Assembly: GCA_039182735.1 (NCBI GenBank)
Contig: JBCDCB010000006.1
Coordinates: 39,335-103,334 of the forward strand
Direction of reading: 5' to 3'
Length of the DNA stretch: 64,000 nucleotides
Origin: JBCDCB01 sp039182735
GTDB taxonomy: Bacteria > Planctomycetota > Phycisphaerae > Phycisphaerales > UBA1924
In this document: in pieces, positions 1-10,280 of the stretch
Numbering within the stretch: the stretch's first letter is position 1
Layout: every line of letters begins with the position of its first letter
Translations under genes and position numbers: made by a program
The notes under the pieces: generated by a model
Databases searched by the model: none
Told to the model about the DNA's origin: nothing
What the model saw: only the letters and a program-made list of their open reading frames with translations

Positions 1-1011
1 GAAGCAGTAGAAGGCCCCGCCGGGCTCGGTGACGCGCGTATGAGCCGACAGGCGCGACACGACCATGTCGCGGCGCACGCGATACGACTCGACGAGGTGG
101 TCGATGTCGGTCTCGAACGCTGCGATGCACCCGTGCTGCGCGATCGACGGCGCGCACACGTACGTGAACTGCTGGAAACGCGTCATCGCGTTGATGATGT
201 GGGCCGGGCCCGCGGCATACCCCATGCGCCAGCCCGTGCAGCCGTAGCTCTTGCCGAACCCGCGGATGAGCAGCACGTCTTCGTGCGAGCCGGCCTCGCG
301 CGCAGGGCTCGGGCACTTGCGTCCGCCGGGCGTCTCTTCGCGGTGATCGTCGAAGGTGAACTCGTCGTAGATCTCGTCGCTGACGAGCAGCACGCCCTTT
401 GCACGACAGAGCTCGAGCACCTCTCGGCATTCGTCGCCGCTCATCACCGCGCCGCCAGGGTTGCCGGGTGAGTTCAGGAGCACCGCCTTCGTGCGCTCGG
501 AGATGAGCGGTTCGAGGCGCTCGGCGGTCATGCGGAAGTCGGGGTAGGTATCGCAGCGGACGGCGACCCCGCCGCAGAGTTCCGCCATGGTCGGGTACGC
601 GACGAAGTAGGGGTCGGGGATGATGATCTCATCGCCGGGCGAGAGCAGGGCCTGCATCATGAGCGAGAGCGCGCCACTGGTGCCGCTGGTGACCATGACG
701 CCGACGCCCGACTCTGGCTCCCCGCTGTTGGCGGGCCAGCCGACGTCCTCGGCGAGGTGCTCGACGATGCGTCGGCGGAGCTGCGGGATGCCCTGCGAGA
801 GGGTGTAGCCGTTGTGATCCTGCTCGATCGCGTCGATCGCGGCGCGCTTGATCGGGTCGGGCACTGGGAAGTCCGGCTGCCCGATGGAGAGGTTGATCGG
901 CTCTTTGAGCGTGGCGCCGAGTTCGAAGACTCGACGGATGCCGCTCACACCCAGCCCGCGGGCGCGCTCCGACAGCCAGCGCTGCGAGGACGTGGCGTCG
1001 GCGTGGGTCAC
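1..1011 (-). CDS. Class I/II PLP-dependent aminotransferase (3' part cut by window edge)
   Basis: Fold-type I aminotransferase of the aspartate/LL-diaminopimelate/alanine group, which moves an amino group between an amino acid and a 2-oxo acid using pyridoxal phosphate in the cytoplasm. Visible motifs are NLSIGQPDFPVP near residue 36, SGTSGALSL in the cofactor-binding loop, SPGNPGG in place of the usual NPTG, SDEIYDEF, and GFGKSYGCTGWRMGY containing the Schiff-base lysine. The C-terminal domain lies beyond position 1. The GTG start at 1011 overlaps the stop of the small basic protein gene as GTGA, which implies translational coupling. Substrate cannot be told from the sequence alone. Confidence 0.88.
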   Translation of the reverse strand, partial: MTHADATSSQRWLSERARGLGVSGIRRVFELGATLKEPINLSIGQPDFPVPDPIKRAAIDAIEQDHNGYTLSQGIPQLRRRIVEHLAEDVGWPANSGEPESGVGVMVTSGTSGALSLMMQALLSPGDEIIIPDPYFVAYPTMAELCGGVAVRCDTYPDFRMTAERLEPLISERTKAVLLNSPGNPGGAVMSGDECREVLELCRAKGVLLVSDEIYDEFTFDDHREETPGGRKCPSPAREAGSHEDVLLIRGFGKSYGCTGWRMGYAAGPAHIINAMTRFQQFTYVCAPSIAQHGCIAAFETDIDHLVESYRVRRDMVVSRLSAHTRVTEPGGAFYCF

Positions 1012-1175
1012 TTGCCGATTCTGCGGTTGCCGGTCTTCTGCAGACCGAGCACGGGAGACTGCTCGGGGTCGAACCCCTTGGTCTCCTTCATCTTCTCGAT
1101 GCGCTCGTGGCGCTTGAGCACGTTGCGGTGCTTGGTCAGGTTGCCCTGCGTCTTGAGGCTGGAATCGAGGCTCAT
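1008..1175 (-). CDS. PVC-type small basic protein
   Basis: A 55-residue lysine/arginine-rich protein beginning MSLDSSLKTQGNLTKHRNVL, with a GFDPEQSPVLGLQKT centre and a basic end (NRRIGK). Pattern and length match the small basic protein family conserved in Planctomycetes, Verrucomicrobia and Chlamydiae, which has been proposed to be ribosome-associated. I recognise it by this pattern: SLK near the start, HRNVLKR, a central D-P, a V-x-G-L-x-K motif and a basic tail. It sits between an upstream promoter (1236-1263) and the overlapping aminotransferase gene. The start ATG is the only one giving the family N-terminus. It is a good lineage marker for the window. Confidence 0.82.
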   Translation of the reverse strand: MSLDSSLKTQGNLTKHRNVLKRHERIEKMKETKGFDPEQSPVLGLQKTGNRRIGK

Positions 1176-1235
1176 GATCTTGGTCCTGCGTTCTGGCGGT
1201 TCGGTCCTCGGGCGGGCCCTGCCCGTAGGGCCGGA

Positions 1236-1263
1236 AGTGTAGCCCCGTCAGCCCCGGTGTCGA
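1236..1263 (-). promoter_or_regulatory. Sigma70-type promoter for the small basic protein gene
   Basis: On the minus strand TCGACA (1263-1258) is followed by a 16-bp spacer and TACACT (1241-1236). It lies about 60 nt before the small basic protein start, so this transcript would carry a leader, unlike many others in the window. Confidence 0.5.
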
Positions 1264-1273
1264 GCCGGGAGGC

Positions 1274-2029
1274 TCAACCGGCTCCCGGGGCGACGTGCTT
1301 GCGGAGGTAGAGGTCGGCGAAGTCGGTCGGGCCGTTGGCCTCGCGCTTGTAGTCCCGCCCGATCCGCTTGACCCGTTGCTCGAGTTCGCGGCGCTGCTCG
1401 GAGCCGAGTTCGCCGCGTGCCAACCCTTGCAGGACGACGACGTCGCACGATCCGCCGCGCTCGCGGGGGAGACGGGCGGTCGGGACGCCGCGGGCCGCGA
1501 GGTATGTCGCCGCCCGATCGGCCTCGGACCTCGGCAGGTGCGCGACGTGGAAGTAGTTCAGGTCGGGCTCACGCGGGTCGTCGTCCCACGAATCGATGAT
1601 GAGCGGTCGTTCGACGGGGGGCGTGACGCCGCCGGTGCGCGGGCCGCCGGTCGAAACACCCGCGGTGCGATCGATGGAGGGCGAGACCTGATTCGTCGCT
1701 TGGCGCTCCGGCTGCTGCGTGAGCGGATCGATGATCAAGTTCTCGATCCCCTGCTGCGCCGCGCGCTCTTTGATGAGCTCGAGCTCGGCGCGGGCGCGGC
1801 TCTCGCCCAGGATGTACCCGCCGATTCCCACGATCACGACGATCGCCGCCGCGACGAAGAAGTACCCCACCGGGACGCGCACGATGCGACCCGGGCTGAG
1901 CAGCGACTCGTCCTCCTCGGGCTCCTCGATGCGATCGACGTAGCGAGAACCCGGCGCGGCGAACGGCCCCGTGCGCGGGCGATCACGCACCAGCTCGTAC
2001 AACGCCGGGACTCTGCCCCGTTTGGACAT
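1274..2029 (-). CDS. Single-pass membrane protein, function unknown
   Basis: 251 residues. An acidic cytoplasmic N-terminus of about 55 residues (IEEPEEDESL) is followed by one transmembrane helix (VGYFFVAAAIVVIVGIGGYI, about 54-73), a Glu/Arg-rich segment (ESRARAELELIKERAAQQ) and a Pro/Thr/Gly-rich linker. The C-terminal 95 residues look like a compact alpha/beta domain: NYFHVAHLPRSEADRAATYLAARGV and a VVLQGL strand. The layout of helix, linker and small C-terminal domain with an 'x-F-x-V-A-x-L' strand resembles SPOR-domain envelope proteins, but I cannot confirm a SPOR domain. It lies 15 bp after acpS, probably in the same transcription unit. Confidence 0.75.
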   Translation of the reverse strand: MSKRGRVPALYELVRDRPRTGPFAAPGSRYVDRIEEPEEDESLLSPGRIVRVPVGYFFVAAAIVVIVGIGGYILGESRARAELELIKERAAQQGIENLIIDPLTQQPERQATNQVSPSIDRTAGVSTGGPRTGGVTPPVERPLIIDSWDDDPREPDLNYFHVAHLPRSEADRAATYLAARGVPTARLPRERGGSCDVVVLQGLARGELGSEQRRELEQRVKRIGRDYKREANGPTDFADLYLRKHVAPGAG

Positions 2030-2044
2030 AGATCAAGTATCAGG

Positions 2045-2455
2045 TCAGTCGCGGGGTGGATCAACCCCGAGCGCGATCGCTGAGGCCATGGCCATCGTTT
2101 CGGTGTGGCTCAGCGAGAGGAGCCACCCGCCGATGGCGAGGCGGTTGGCGTGCTCCCCCGCGCCGCCGGAAACGGAGACGCCGGGCCTCCCGCTCGCGTC
2201 GCGCGTGACGACGATGTCGCGCCAGCCGACGCCCTGACCCCACCCGGTGCCGAGGCACTTCATCACGGCCTCTTTCGCGGCGAATCGAACCGCGAGGTGC
2301 TCGACGCGTCGCGCCGGGTTGGCGTCGGCATAGGCCACCTCGCCAGGATCGAAGCATCGCTCGAGGAAGCGTTCGCCCTGCGATTCGAGGAGTTCCGCGA
2401 CGCGCGCGACCTCGATGAGGTCCACGCCGTGAGCGACCACGCGCTTGCCGATCAT
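2045..2455 (-). CDS. acpS: Holo-[acyl-carrier-protein] synthase
   Basis: 136-residue 4'-phosphopantetheinyl transferase that moves the CoA phosphopantetheine arm to a serine of acyl carrier protein, activating fatty acid synthesis. The family signature is clear: AHGVDLIEVARV near residue 8 with the metal-binding Asp, RFAAKEAVMKCLG with the second acidic ligand, and LSLSHTETMAMA near the C-terminus. Length fits the short bacterial AcpS type. ATG at 2455 overlaps the stop of the FmdB-family gene as ATGA, so translation is probably coupled. Confidence 0.95.
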   Translation of the reverse strand: MIGKRVVAHGVDLIEVARVAELLESQGERFLERCFDPGEVAYADANPARRVEHLAVRFAAKEAVMKCLGTGWGQGVGWRDIVVTRDASGRPGVSVSGGAGEHANRLAIGGWLLSLSHTETMAMASAIALGVDPPRD

Positions 2456-2799
2456 GCGCTCTTCTTCTCGTTGCCGCCGGCCTTCTTGGGCTTGGTCTCG
2501 GCGGAGGGCTTCGATTCGGTCTTCTTCGCGTCTCTCTTGCTCGAATCGCTCTTTTTGTCGCCGCCGGTATCGCTCGCGGGCTTCTTGTCCGCCTCGGCGG
2601 CTTTCTTGTACGAGTCGCTTCGGTAGTCGGTCTCGTAGAACCCGCCGCCCTTGAAGATCACGCCCGCGCCCGTCCCGATGAGGCGCTCGAGCTTCAGCTT
2701 GCCGCACGCCGGACACTTCTTGAGCGGCTTGGCGCTCATCGACTGGAACTCTTCGAACTCGTGGTCGCACGCCCGGCAGACATAGTCGTACGTCGGCAT
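2452..2799 (-). CDS. FmdB-family zinc-ribbon protein
   Basis: 115 residues starting MPTYDYVCRACDHEFEEFQS, the canonical FmdB/CxxC regulatory-protein zinc ribbon, with cysteine pairs C-R-A-C and C-P-A-C, then a GTGAGVIFKGGGFYETDY segment that is typical of the family. The C-terminal half is a disordered Lys/Glu/Ser tail (KKSDSSKRDAKK and similar). Function is unknown in most bacteria; a regulatory or nucleic-acid role is usually guessed. The gene sits 1 bp after grpE and overlaps acpS. Confidence 0.88.
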   Translation of the reverse strand: MPTYDYVCRACDHEFEEFQSMSAKPLKKCPACGKLKLERLIGTGAGVIFKGGGFYETDYRSDSYKKAAEADKKPASDTGGDKKSDSSKRDAKKTESKPSAETKPKKAGGNEKKSA

Positions 2800-2800
2800 G

Positions 2801-3445
2801 TCAGGCCTCTCCCGGGGATTGCTCATCGGGCTGCGCACCCTCGGGCGTGGTGGCGACGCTGACCTTGGCCGGTCGCACAACCCGGTCGTGCAGCGTGTAC
2901 CCCGCCTGCAGCGTGGCGACGACCGCGCCCTCTTCGACCTCGCCCGTCGGCTGACGCATGATCGCCTCGTGCCGCGACGGATCGAAGGCCTCGCCCGGCG
3001 CCGGCTCGATCACACCCGCGCCGTGCGCCGCGAGCGACTTGAGCAGCCCGTCCTTGATGACCTTCACGCCGCTCGCGAGCTGCTCGGCGGACATGTTGGA
3101 CAGGTCCTGCTGCAAAGCAAGATCGAAGTGGTCCATCGCGCCGAGGATCGACTTCACCGCGTCGCTGACCCCCTGCTTGCGCGCCTCGATCTCGTTCTGC
3201 GCCGCACGACGCTGGAAGTTCTGGAAGTCGGCGGCCGTGCGCAGCATCTGGTCGGCCTTCTCGTCGCGTTGGCGCACGGCGTACGCGAGCGCTTCGACGA
3301 GTTCATCGGCGCCGGCGGGCGCTTCGAGTTCCCCGCTCGCGGCCATCTCGATCATCGTACTGAGTCGCGCCTCGCGCTCCTCCGCCGACTCCTGCTCGTC
3401 GTCGATCATTGTCTGATCCTGGGTGGTGTCGCGCTCGTCACTCAT
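2801..3445 (-). CDS. grpE: Nucleotide exchange factor GrpE
   Basis: 214 residues. GrpE releases ADP from DnaK so that substrate cycling can continue. An acidic N-terminal region is followed by the long dimerising helix ([20 protein letters not shown], a typical '[10 protein letters not shown]' core) and a C-terminal beta domain with [10 protein letters not shown] and [24 protein letters not shown] at 3445 overlaps the dnaJ stop as ATGA. dnaK itself is not in the window, so the DnaK system is split. Confidence 0.96.
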   Translation of the reverse strand: MSDERDTTQDQTMIDDEQESAEEREARLSTMIEMAASGELEAPAGADELVEALAYAVRQRDEKADQMLRTAADFQNFQRRAAQNEIEARKQGVSDAVKSILGAMDHFDLALQQDLSNMSAEQLASGVKVIKDGLLKSLAAHGAGVIEPAPGEAFDPSRHEAIMRQPTGEVEEGAVVATLQAGYTLHDRVVRPAKVSVATTPEGAQPDEQSPGEA

Positions 3446-4650
3446 GCCGACGCCTTCTCGTTCTTGTCATCGCGCCCCTCCTTGTGCGACGGGCCCGCGA
3501 TGAGGTCGCGGAACTTCTTCCACACCGATTGCGTTTCCGGGAGCAGGCTGTGGTCGCCCTCGGTCTCGGCGAACTCGCGCAGCAGCCGCTCCTGCTTGTC
3601 GCTCAGTTTCTTGGGGATCTCGATCGTCGCGACGAGCACCAACTCACCGCGGCGCTGCGAGCGCAGGTTGGGCAGCCCGGCGTCCTTTACGCGGAAGATC
3701 GCACCGTGCTGCGTGCCCTTCGGGATCACCACCGACGCCGCCTCTTCGAGCGTCGGCACCTCGAGGTGTGCGCCGAGCGTCGCCTGCGTAAACGAGATCG
3801 GCAGTTCGAGCAGCAGGTTGTCGCCGTCGCGCTTGAAGAGCTCGTGCTGCTCCACACGGATGACCACGTGGAGGTCGCCGTTCACGCCCTGCCCGCTCGG
3901 GCTCACGTCGGGCGTTGGCGGCTCGCCCTCGCCCTGCACCCGCACCGCCTGACCGTCGCGGATGCCCGCGGGGATCTTCACGCTCAGCCTGCGCTTCTTG
4001 GGCACGCGCCCCTTGCCGCGGCACGTCTCGCAGTGCTCGGTGATGATCTTCCCGCGACCGCGGCACTGCGGGCACGCGGTCTGCATGCGGAACATCCCGC
4101 CGAAACCCGTCTGCACGACGTGGCCCGCGCCCTTGCACGTGCCGCACGTTTGCGGCGTGGTGCCGGGCTTCGCGCCGTCGCCCGTGCATGTGCCGCAGAC
4201 ATCGAGTCGCGTGATCTCGACGTCTTCTTCCGTGCCACGGAGCACGTCGTGGAGGTCGATGACGACTTCGGTTTCGAGGTCGTAGCCGCGCGCGACGCCG
4301 CCCCGACGACCGCGCTGCCCGCGCTGTCCTCCCGCGCCGCCGCCGAAGATGTCGTTGAACATCGAGAAGATGTCATCGACGTTCATGCGGCTGAAGTCGT
4401 GGCCCGCCGGCGCGCCGGAGCCGCGGAGCCCCTCGTGCCCGTACTGGTCGTAGACGGTGCGCTTCTGCTGATCGGAGAGCACCTCGTACGCCTCGGCGCA
4501 CTCCTTGAACCGCTCCTCGGCCTCGGTGTCGCCCGGGTTGCGGTCCGGGTGGTACTTCATCGCGAGGCGCCGATACGCGCGCTTGATCTCCTCGCCGTCG
4601 GCGGTCCGCTCGACGCTCAGGATCTCGTAATAGTCACGCGTGGTGGGCAT
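3442..4650 (-). CDS. dnaJ: Chaperone DnaJ (type I Hsp40)
   Basis: 402 residues. The co-chaperone delivers unfolded clients to DnaK and stimulates its ATPase. In order: a J domain with the HPD tripeptide (KYHPDRNPG), a Gly-rich linker, four zinc-binding repeats ([32 protein letters not shown]), and the two C-terminal substrate-binding domains. The start at 4650 ([11 protein letters not shown]) is preferred because it lies 2 bp after the upstream stop and gives the usual N-terminus. An in-frame ATG at 4674 would add eight residues and overlap that gene. Confidence 0.96.
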   Translation of the reverse strand: MPTTRDYYEILSVERTADGEEIKRAYRRLAMKYHPDRNPGDTEAEERFKECAEAYEVLSDQQKRTVYDQYGHEGLRGSGAPAGHDFSRMNVDDIFSMFNDIFGGGAGGQRGQRGRRGGVARGYDLETEVVIDLHDVLRGTEEDVEITRLDVCGTCTGDGAKPGTTPQTCGTCKGAGHVVQTGFGGMFRMQTACPQCRGRGKIITEHCETCRGKGRVPKKRRLSVKIPAGIRDGQAVRVQGEGEPPTPDVSPSGQGVNGDLHVVIRVEQHELFKRDGDNLLLELPISFTQATLGAHLEVPTLEEAASVVIPKGTQHGAIFRVKDAGLPNLRSQRRGELVLVATIEIPKKLSDKQERLLREFAETEGDHSLLPETQSVWKKFRDLIAGPSHKEGRDDKNEKASA

Positions 4651-4652
4651 GG

Positions 4653-5063
4653 TTAGCTTGAGCCCTTCAGCCACTCTTGGACTTCGCTGATGAGTTGGTC
4701 AGGATCGGTCAAATGGGCTTCGTAGTCGTTGAAGTAGACACCGTCCGCGAGTCCCATGAGCGCCGCGGCGCACACCATCGAGCACTGCGCTTCGGTCGCA
4801 TCGCTCCCTGTCCGAAGCCCCACCACTGCGTCGCGTTCACCCACATCGACTGAAGGCTGAACGCCGCCAGGTCCAACGGGGTCGAGATACCACTCGAACC
4901 CAGACTCCTTGCCCATGAAGCGAACCGGCAAGTAACCCGCGTGCGAAGAGAGATCTGCTGGCTCGATCGCGGACTCGAACCCGAGCATGGTCATGCGCTC
5001 AGACAGTCGTGCCGTACTCGGCAGCTTGACCTTCGAGATAGCAACGAACTGCTCGATGCTCAT
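4653..5063 (-). CDS. Conserved hypothetical protein (136 aa)
   Basis: Soluble 136-residue protein with no signal peptide or membrane segment. It begins [20 protein letters not shown], contains GFEWYLDPV in the middle, an A-rich helix ([18 protein letters not shown]) and ends [13 protein letters not shown]. The opening and general layout remind me of small solitary proteins of unknown function found in many bacteria, sometimes near polymorphic-toxin loci, but I do not recognise a named family. Codon use is less GC-biased than in the flanking chaperone genes, hinting at later acquisition. It separates groEL1 from dnaJ. Confidence 0.72.
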   Translation of the reverse strand: MSIEQFVAISKVKLPSTARLSERMTMLGFESAIEPADLSSHAGYLPVRFMGKESGFEWYLDPVGPGGVQPSVDVGERDAVVGLRTGSDATEAQCSMVCAAALMGLADGVYFNDYEAHLTDPDQLISEVQEWLKGSS

Positions 5064-5082
5064 CGGGCGCTCCTCAGAAATC

Positions 5083-5110
5083 GAGCCGGCGCACTCTCGC
5101 GCACCGGCTC
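5083..5110 (-). terminator. Terminator-like hairpin after groEL1
   Basis: On the minus strand GAGCCGGTGCGC and GCGCCGGCTC pair around a GAGAGT loop, with one unpaired base, followed by only a short T-containing tail (GATTTCT). It lies between groEL1 and the next gene and could attenuate transcription rather than stop it fully. Confidence 0.4.
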
Positions 5111-5140
5111 GGCGAATCTCAGTCTCTCTCCGTCAATCGA

Positions 5141-6754
5141 TCAGGACACCGCGCCCGCGACGGGCTCCGCGTCGTCCTTCAGCTCGGTCACCATGACGCT
5201 CGTGGTGAGCATCAGGCCCGACACGCTCGCGGCGTTGCGCAGGGCGCTGATCGCCACCTTCGCCGGGTCGATGATGCCCGCCTTGACCATGTCCACGTAC
5301 TTGCCGGTCGAAGCGTCGAAGCCCTCATTCGCCGGCAGTTCCTTGACCTTCTCGACGACGAGGTCGCCCTGCAGCCCGGCGTTGTCCACGATCTGGCGGA
5401 GCGGCGCTTCGACGGCCGCCGCGACGATGTCGAAGCCGACCTTCTCGTCGCCCTTGGCCTTCTTCTGCGCCTTGTGGATGGCCTCGATGGCGCGGACGAG
5501 CGCGACGCCGCCGCCGGGCACGTAGCCCTCCTGCGCCGCGGCGCGGGTGGCGTTGAGCGCATCCTCGACGCGGTCCTTGCGCTCCTTCATCGCAGTCTCG
5601 GTGGCGCCGCCGACGGAGATGATCGCCACGCCGCCGGTCAACTTCGCGAGGCGCTCGGCGAGCTTCTCACGGTCGTAGTCGCTGGTCGAGCGATCACGCT
5701 GCGCCGTGATCTGATCGGTGCGGGCGGTGATGTCCTTCTTCTTGCCGGCGCCCTCGATGATCGTGGTGTCGTCCTTGGTGATGACGATCTTTTTGGCCTT
5801 GCCGAGCTCGCTGAGCTCGATGGAGTCGAGCGAGCGACCGAGGTCCTCGCTGAAGAAGGTGCCGCCGGTGAGGACGGCAATGTCGCCCAGCATCTGCTTG
5901 CGACGATCACCGAAGCCCGGGGCCTTGACGGCGCAGACCTTGAGCACGCCGCGGAGACGGTTGACCACGAGCGCCGCGAGGGCCTCACTCTCGACGTCTT
6001 CCGCGATGATGAGCAGCGGCTTGCTGGCCGACGCGACCTTGTTGAGCAGCGGGAGCAGGTCGTTGAGGTTGCTGATCTTCTTCTCGTGGATCAGCACGAT
6101 CGCGTCTTCCAGCAGGCTCTCGGTCGTCTTCGGGTCGGTCATGAAGTAGGGCGAGAGGTAGCCCTTATCGAACTGCATGCCCTCGACGTAATCGAGCTGC
6201 GTCTCGGCGGTGTTGCCGTCCTCGACCTCGACCACGCCTTCGGGACCGACCTTGGCGATGGCCTCGGCGATGAGCTCGCCGATCTCTTCGTCGTGGTTCG
6301 CGCTGACCGTCGCGATCTTCTTGTAGTCGGCCTTGCCCTTGCAGGGCGTGGCGAGTTCTTCGATCGCGTTGGCCGCGGCGTCGGCGGCGGCGTTGATCCC
6401 GCGCTGCAGGCTCACCGGGTTCGCGCCCGCCGCGACGTGACGCAGGCCTTCAACGAAGATCGACTCGGCGAGCACCGTCGCGGTGGTCGTGCCGTCGCCC
6501 GCTTCGTCGTTGGTCTTCTTCGCGACCTGGTGCACCATCTTGGCGCCCATGTTCTGAAGCGGCTCGGGGAGGTCGATCTCCTTGGCGACGGAGACGCCGT
6601 CCTTGGTGACCGACGGCCCGCCGTAGGACTTCTGGATCGCGACGTTGCGACCGCTCGGTCCCATGGTGACCTTCACGGCGCGGGAGAGCTGGCTGAGGCC
6701 CTCTTTCATCTCAACCAGGGCGCCGTCCCTGAACATCAGCTGCTTGCTGGACAT
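5141..6754 (-). CDS. groEL: 60-kDa chaperonin GroEL (copy 1, groES-linked)
   Basis: 537-residue chaperonin subunit that folds proteins in a double-ring cage with GroES. The nucleotide-binding motifs DGTTTATVL and GDRRKQML, the apical segment with YLSPYF, and the [10 protein letters not shown] loop are all present. The C-terminus is [11 protein letters not shown], with no Gly-Gly-Met repeat, which is unusual for the copy that is paired with groES. It follows groES by 56 bp and has a good ribosome-binding site (GGAAGAG). Compared with copy 2 it keeps the canonical apical Tyr in YLSPYF and lacks the extra segment near residue 430. Confidence 0.97.
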   Translation of the reverse strand: MSSKQLMFRDGALVEMKEGLSQLSRAVKVTMGPSGRNVAIQKSYGGPSVTKDGVSVAKEIDLPEPLQNMGAKMVHQVAKKTNDEAGDGTTTATVLAESIFVEGLRHVAAGANPVSLQRGINAAADAAANAIEELATPCKGKADYKKIATVSANHDEEIGELIAEAIAKVGPEGVVEVEDGNTAETQLDYVEGMQFDKGYLSPYFMTDPKTTESLLEDAIVLIHEKKISNLNDLLPLLNKVASASKPLLIIAEDVESEALAALVVNRLRGVLKVCAVKAPGFGDRRKQMLGDIAVLTGGTFFSEDLGRSLDSIELSELGKAKKIVITKDDTTIIEGAGKKKDITARTDQITAQRDRSTSDYDREKLAERLAKLTGGVAIISVGGATETAMKERKDRVEDALNATRAAAQEGYVPGGGVALVRAIEAIHKAQKKAKGDEKVGFDIVAAAVEAPLRQIVDNAGLQGDLVVEKVKELPANEGFDASTGKYVDMVKAGIIDPAKVAISALRNAASVSGLMLTTSVMVTELKDDAEPVAGAVS

Positions 6755-6810
6755 CGGTTCTCTTCCTTTCGTGCGTTCGCTCGTTGCGTGCGTAGACGGG
6801 ACGGGTTCGA

Positions 6811-7101
6811 TCAGCCTTCGAGGATGCCGAGCAGTTCGGTCTCTCGGAGGATCAGGTGCGAGTCGCCTTTGATCTCGACCTCGGCGCCGGCGTACTTGCC
6901 GTAGACCACGGTGTCGCCCTTCTTGATGCCGAGCGTCGCGCGCTTGCCGTTCTCGAGCAGCTTGCCCGGCCCGACGGCGACGACCTTGCCCTGCACCGGG
7001 CGCTCCTTGCTCGACTCGGGCAGGTACAGGCCCGACTCGGTCTGGCTGGAGGCCTCGAGGGGCTTGACGAGCACGCGATCTTCCAGGGGCTTGACGGCCA
7101 T
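6811..7101 (-). CDS. groES: Co-chaperonin GroES
   Basis: 96-residue 10-kDa chaperonin that caps the GroEL ring. It shows [11 protein letters not shown] at the start, the mobile loop region ([20 protein letters not shown]) and the [18 protein letters not shown] core, and ends with LLGILEG. It lies 9 bp downstream of the DUF5615 gene and 56 bp upstream of groEL1, so it is probably co-transcribed with both. Confidence 0.97.
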   Translation of the reverse strand: MAVKPLEDRVLVKPLEASSQTESGLYLPESSKERPVQGKVVAVGPGKLLENGKRATLGIKKGDTVVYGKYAGAEVEIKGDSHLILRETELLGILEG

Positions 7102-7110
7102 GTTGCTCTC

Positions 7111-7470
7111 CTAATCCTTTCGCTCACCCGGGCGAATCCGGACCCGCTCGGGGGTCACCGTGACGATCGCGCCGGCGTGCAGTTCTTGTGCGTATCGATC
7201 CGCCGCGGCGTTCGCGGCCCAACCCTGGCGACTCGTCGCCAGACCTACCAGTCTCACAATCCCGCGGTGCGGCTTCTCGCCGACCACCGCCAGTTCTCCG
7301 AAGTCCTTGTCGAGCGTGACAAGCACCCGACCTTCTTCGTTCGCCCGCGCGAGGATCCGCTCGTCGCCCGGGTCTTCATCCGATTCGCCTGTCCACACCA
7401 CATCGTGACCGGCCGATTCCAGAAAGTCTTTCGCGCTCTTCGCGACGCAAGTGTCGAGAAGAAACTTCAC
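7111..7470 (-). CDS. DUF5615 PIN-like protein, probable toxin
   Basis: 119 residues starting [19 protein letters not shown], with GHDVVWTGE, a [22 protein letters not shown] segment and a late G-I-V-R-L strand. This is the DUF5615/Mut7-C-like PIN fold. The first Asp (D6), the Asp in the D-E-R-I-L motif and the Asp of LVTLDKDF are the usual acidic cluster of such nucleases. It overlaps the preceding DUF433 gene as ATGA, the standard arrangement of a DUF433-DUF5615 toxin-antitoxin module. Toxicity is inferred, not shown. Confidence 0.82.
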   Translation of the reverse strand: MKFLLDTCVAKSAKDFLESAGHDVVWTGESDEDPGDERILARANEEGRVLVTLDKDFGELAVVGEKPHRGIVRLVGLATSRQGWAANAAADRYAQELHAGAIVTVTPERVRIRPGERKD

Positions 7471-7736
7471 GCGCCATCACCCCCACCTGCCAGCGAAGGC
7501 TCGACACGCTCGTGCCCAACGACGCGCTGTGCATACGCCAGACACGCCAGCACGTCCTCGCGTTCGAGCCACGGGTACTCGGCGAGCAGCGTCTCGATCG
7601 AATCCCCCGACGCGAGCATCCCCAGCACGTGCTCGACGGCGAGGCGACGCCCGCGCACGATCGGCTTGCCGCCGAAGATGGCCGGATCAACCGTGATGCG
7701 TTCGAGCAAGTCGTTCTTCATGGGTCGTTCCGTCAA
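7467..7736 (-). CDS. DUF433 protein, probable antitoxin
   Basis: 89 residues, with the DUF433 signature ITVDPAIFGGKPIVRGRRLAVEHVLGMLASG followed by a helix-turn-helix-like stretch ending CLAYAQRVV. DUF433 proteins commonly accompany DUF5615 PIN-like proteins as the antitoxin and DNA-binding partner. ATG at 7736 overlaps the upstream stop; an in-frame ATG at 7721 would remove five residues. The pair sits inside the chaperonin region between groEL2 and groES. Confidence 0.8.
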   Translation of the reverse strand: MTERPMKNDLLERITVDPAIFGGKPIVRGRRLAVEHVLGMLASGDSIETLLAEYPWLEREDVLACLAYAQRVVGHERVEPSLAGGGDGA

Positions 7737-8305
7737 CTCGTCATGCGGCGCACACGCGCCTCGATCTCGTCGAAGAGCGTCGGCGTGTCATCGACTTCCT
7801 CAATGACCGGCGCCGCGTTCTGTTCCTGCGTCCAACGCGCGAACCCGAACGCGCTCTGCTTCGGATCGGGCATCAGCACGCACTCGACGCTCGCGATCAT
7901 CTCCGGCGGCACACCCAGCGTCGTCGGGCGACCGTCGCCCGCCGTGCCCACGAAGACGTATCCCGTGATGACATCGCAGATCGGCTCGCCGTTGGGGCCG
8001 ACGGGCCTGCCGCTCGTCTCGGTGAGGTCCGCGGGATCGGCCCATCGATCGGGACCGATCGAGCACTTGCCCCGCGCCACCTGCGTGAAGACGTGCGACA
8101 CCATGAACTGACGCTTGTCCGCGAGCGTGACGCGGAAGACCGGGTTGCCGTCGATCTGCTCCGACGACGCCGCGGCGTGCTGCATCACCTTCGCGCAGCG
8201 CATCATCCACTCGTTCCACGTGACGAGATCCTCCTCGCGCCCGAGATCGACGGCGCGAAGAGACTGCGGCTGCTGCGGCTGGATGGGTGCGGCTTCTTCG
8301 TTCAC
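7733..8305 (-). CDS. Conserved hypothetical protein (190 aa)
   Basis: Soluble 190-residue protein that I do not recognise. The N-terminus is Gln/Pro-rich. A helical segment (EDLVTWNEWMMRCAKVMQHA) is followed by a mixed region (VFRVTLADKRQFMVSHVFT), a TTLGVPPEMIASVECVLMPD stretch and an acidic end. It starts immediately after the groEL2 stop with no gap, and its own stop overlaps the DUF433 start, so it is locked into the operon. No signal peptide, membrane helix or catalytic motif is visible. Confidence 0.72.
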   Translation of the reverse strand: MNEEAAPIQPQQPQSLRAVDLGREEDLVTWNEWMMRCAKVMQHAAASSEQIDGNPVFRVTLADKRQFMVSHVFTQVARGKCSIGPDRWADPADLTETSGRPVGPNGEPICDVITGYVFVGTAGDGRPTTLGVPPEMIASVECVLMPDPKQSAFGFARWTQEQNAAPVIEEVDDTPTLFDEIEARVRRMTS

Positions 8306-10063
<1,758 letters not shown>

Positions 10064-10280
10064 AGATCGTGGCTCCTGTCACACGGGTTGAATCGATCGG
10101 TTCTCTCACGCCGGGGTCGCGCGGGCACACCGCTCCGGCACCGTGAGTGGGTACAAGCGCGATGCCAACTCGCGCCGAGATCCGCCCGCCCGCAGCGTCG
10201 AATGGGCGAGGGGCCGACGCGCGGAACCCGTTCGACCCCGATTCACGCTGCCAGAGTGGCAGTCGCCTCGCAGTGGCTCA
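10064..10280. other. Intergenic leader of groEL2
   Basis: 217 bp without a convincing gene. It contains a perfect 6-bp hairpin (CTGCCAGAGTGGCAG, 10248-10262) just after the upstream membrane-protein gene, with no T tract. It also holds a weak sigma54-like element on the minus strand, TTGGCAT-N5-TTGT (10168-10153). No CIRCE inverted repeat is visible. Confidence 0.4.

Noticed and set aside
6755..6810. CIRCE-type heat-shock operator before groES/groEL
   Set aside because: No TTAGCACTC-N9-GAGTGCTAA-like inverted repeat was found near either groEL copy, groES, dnaJ or grpE.
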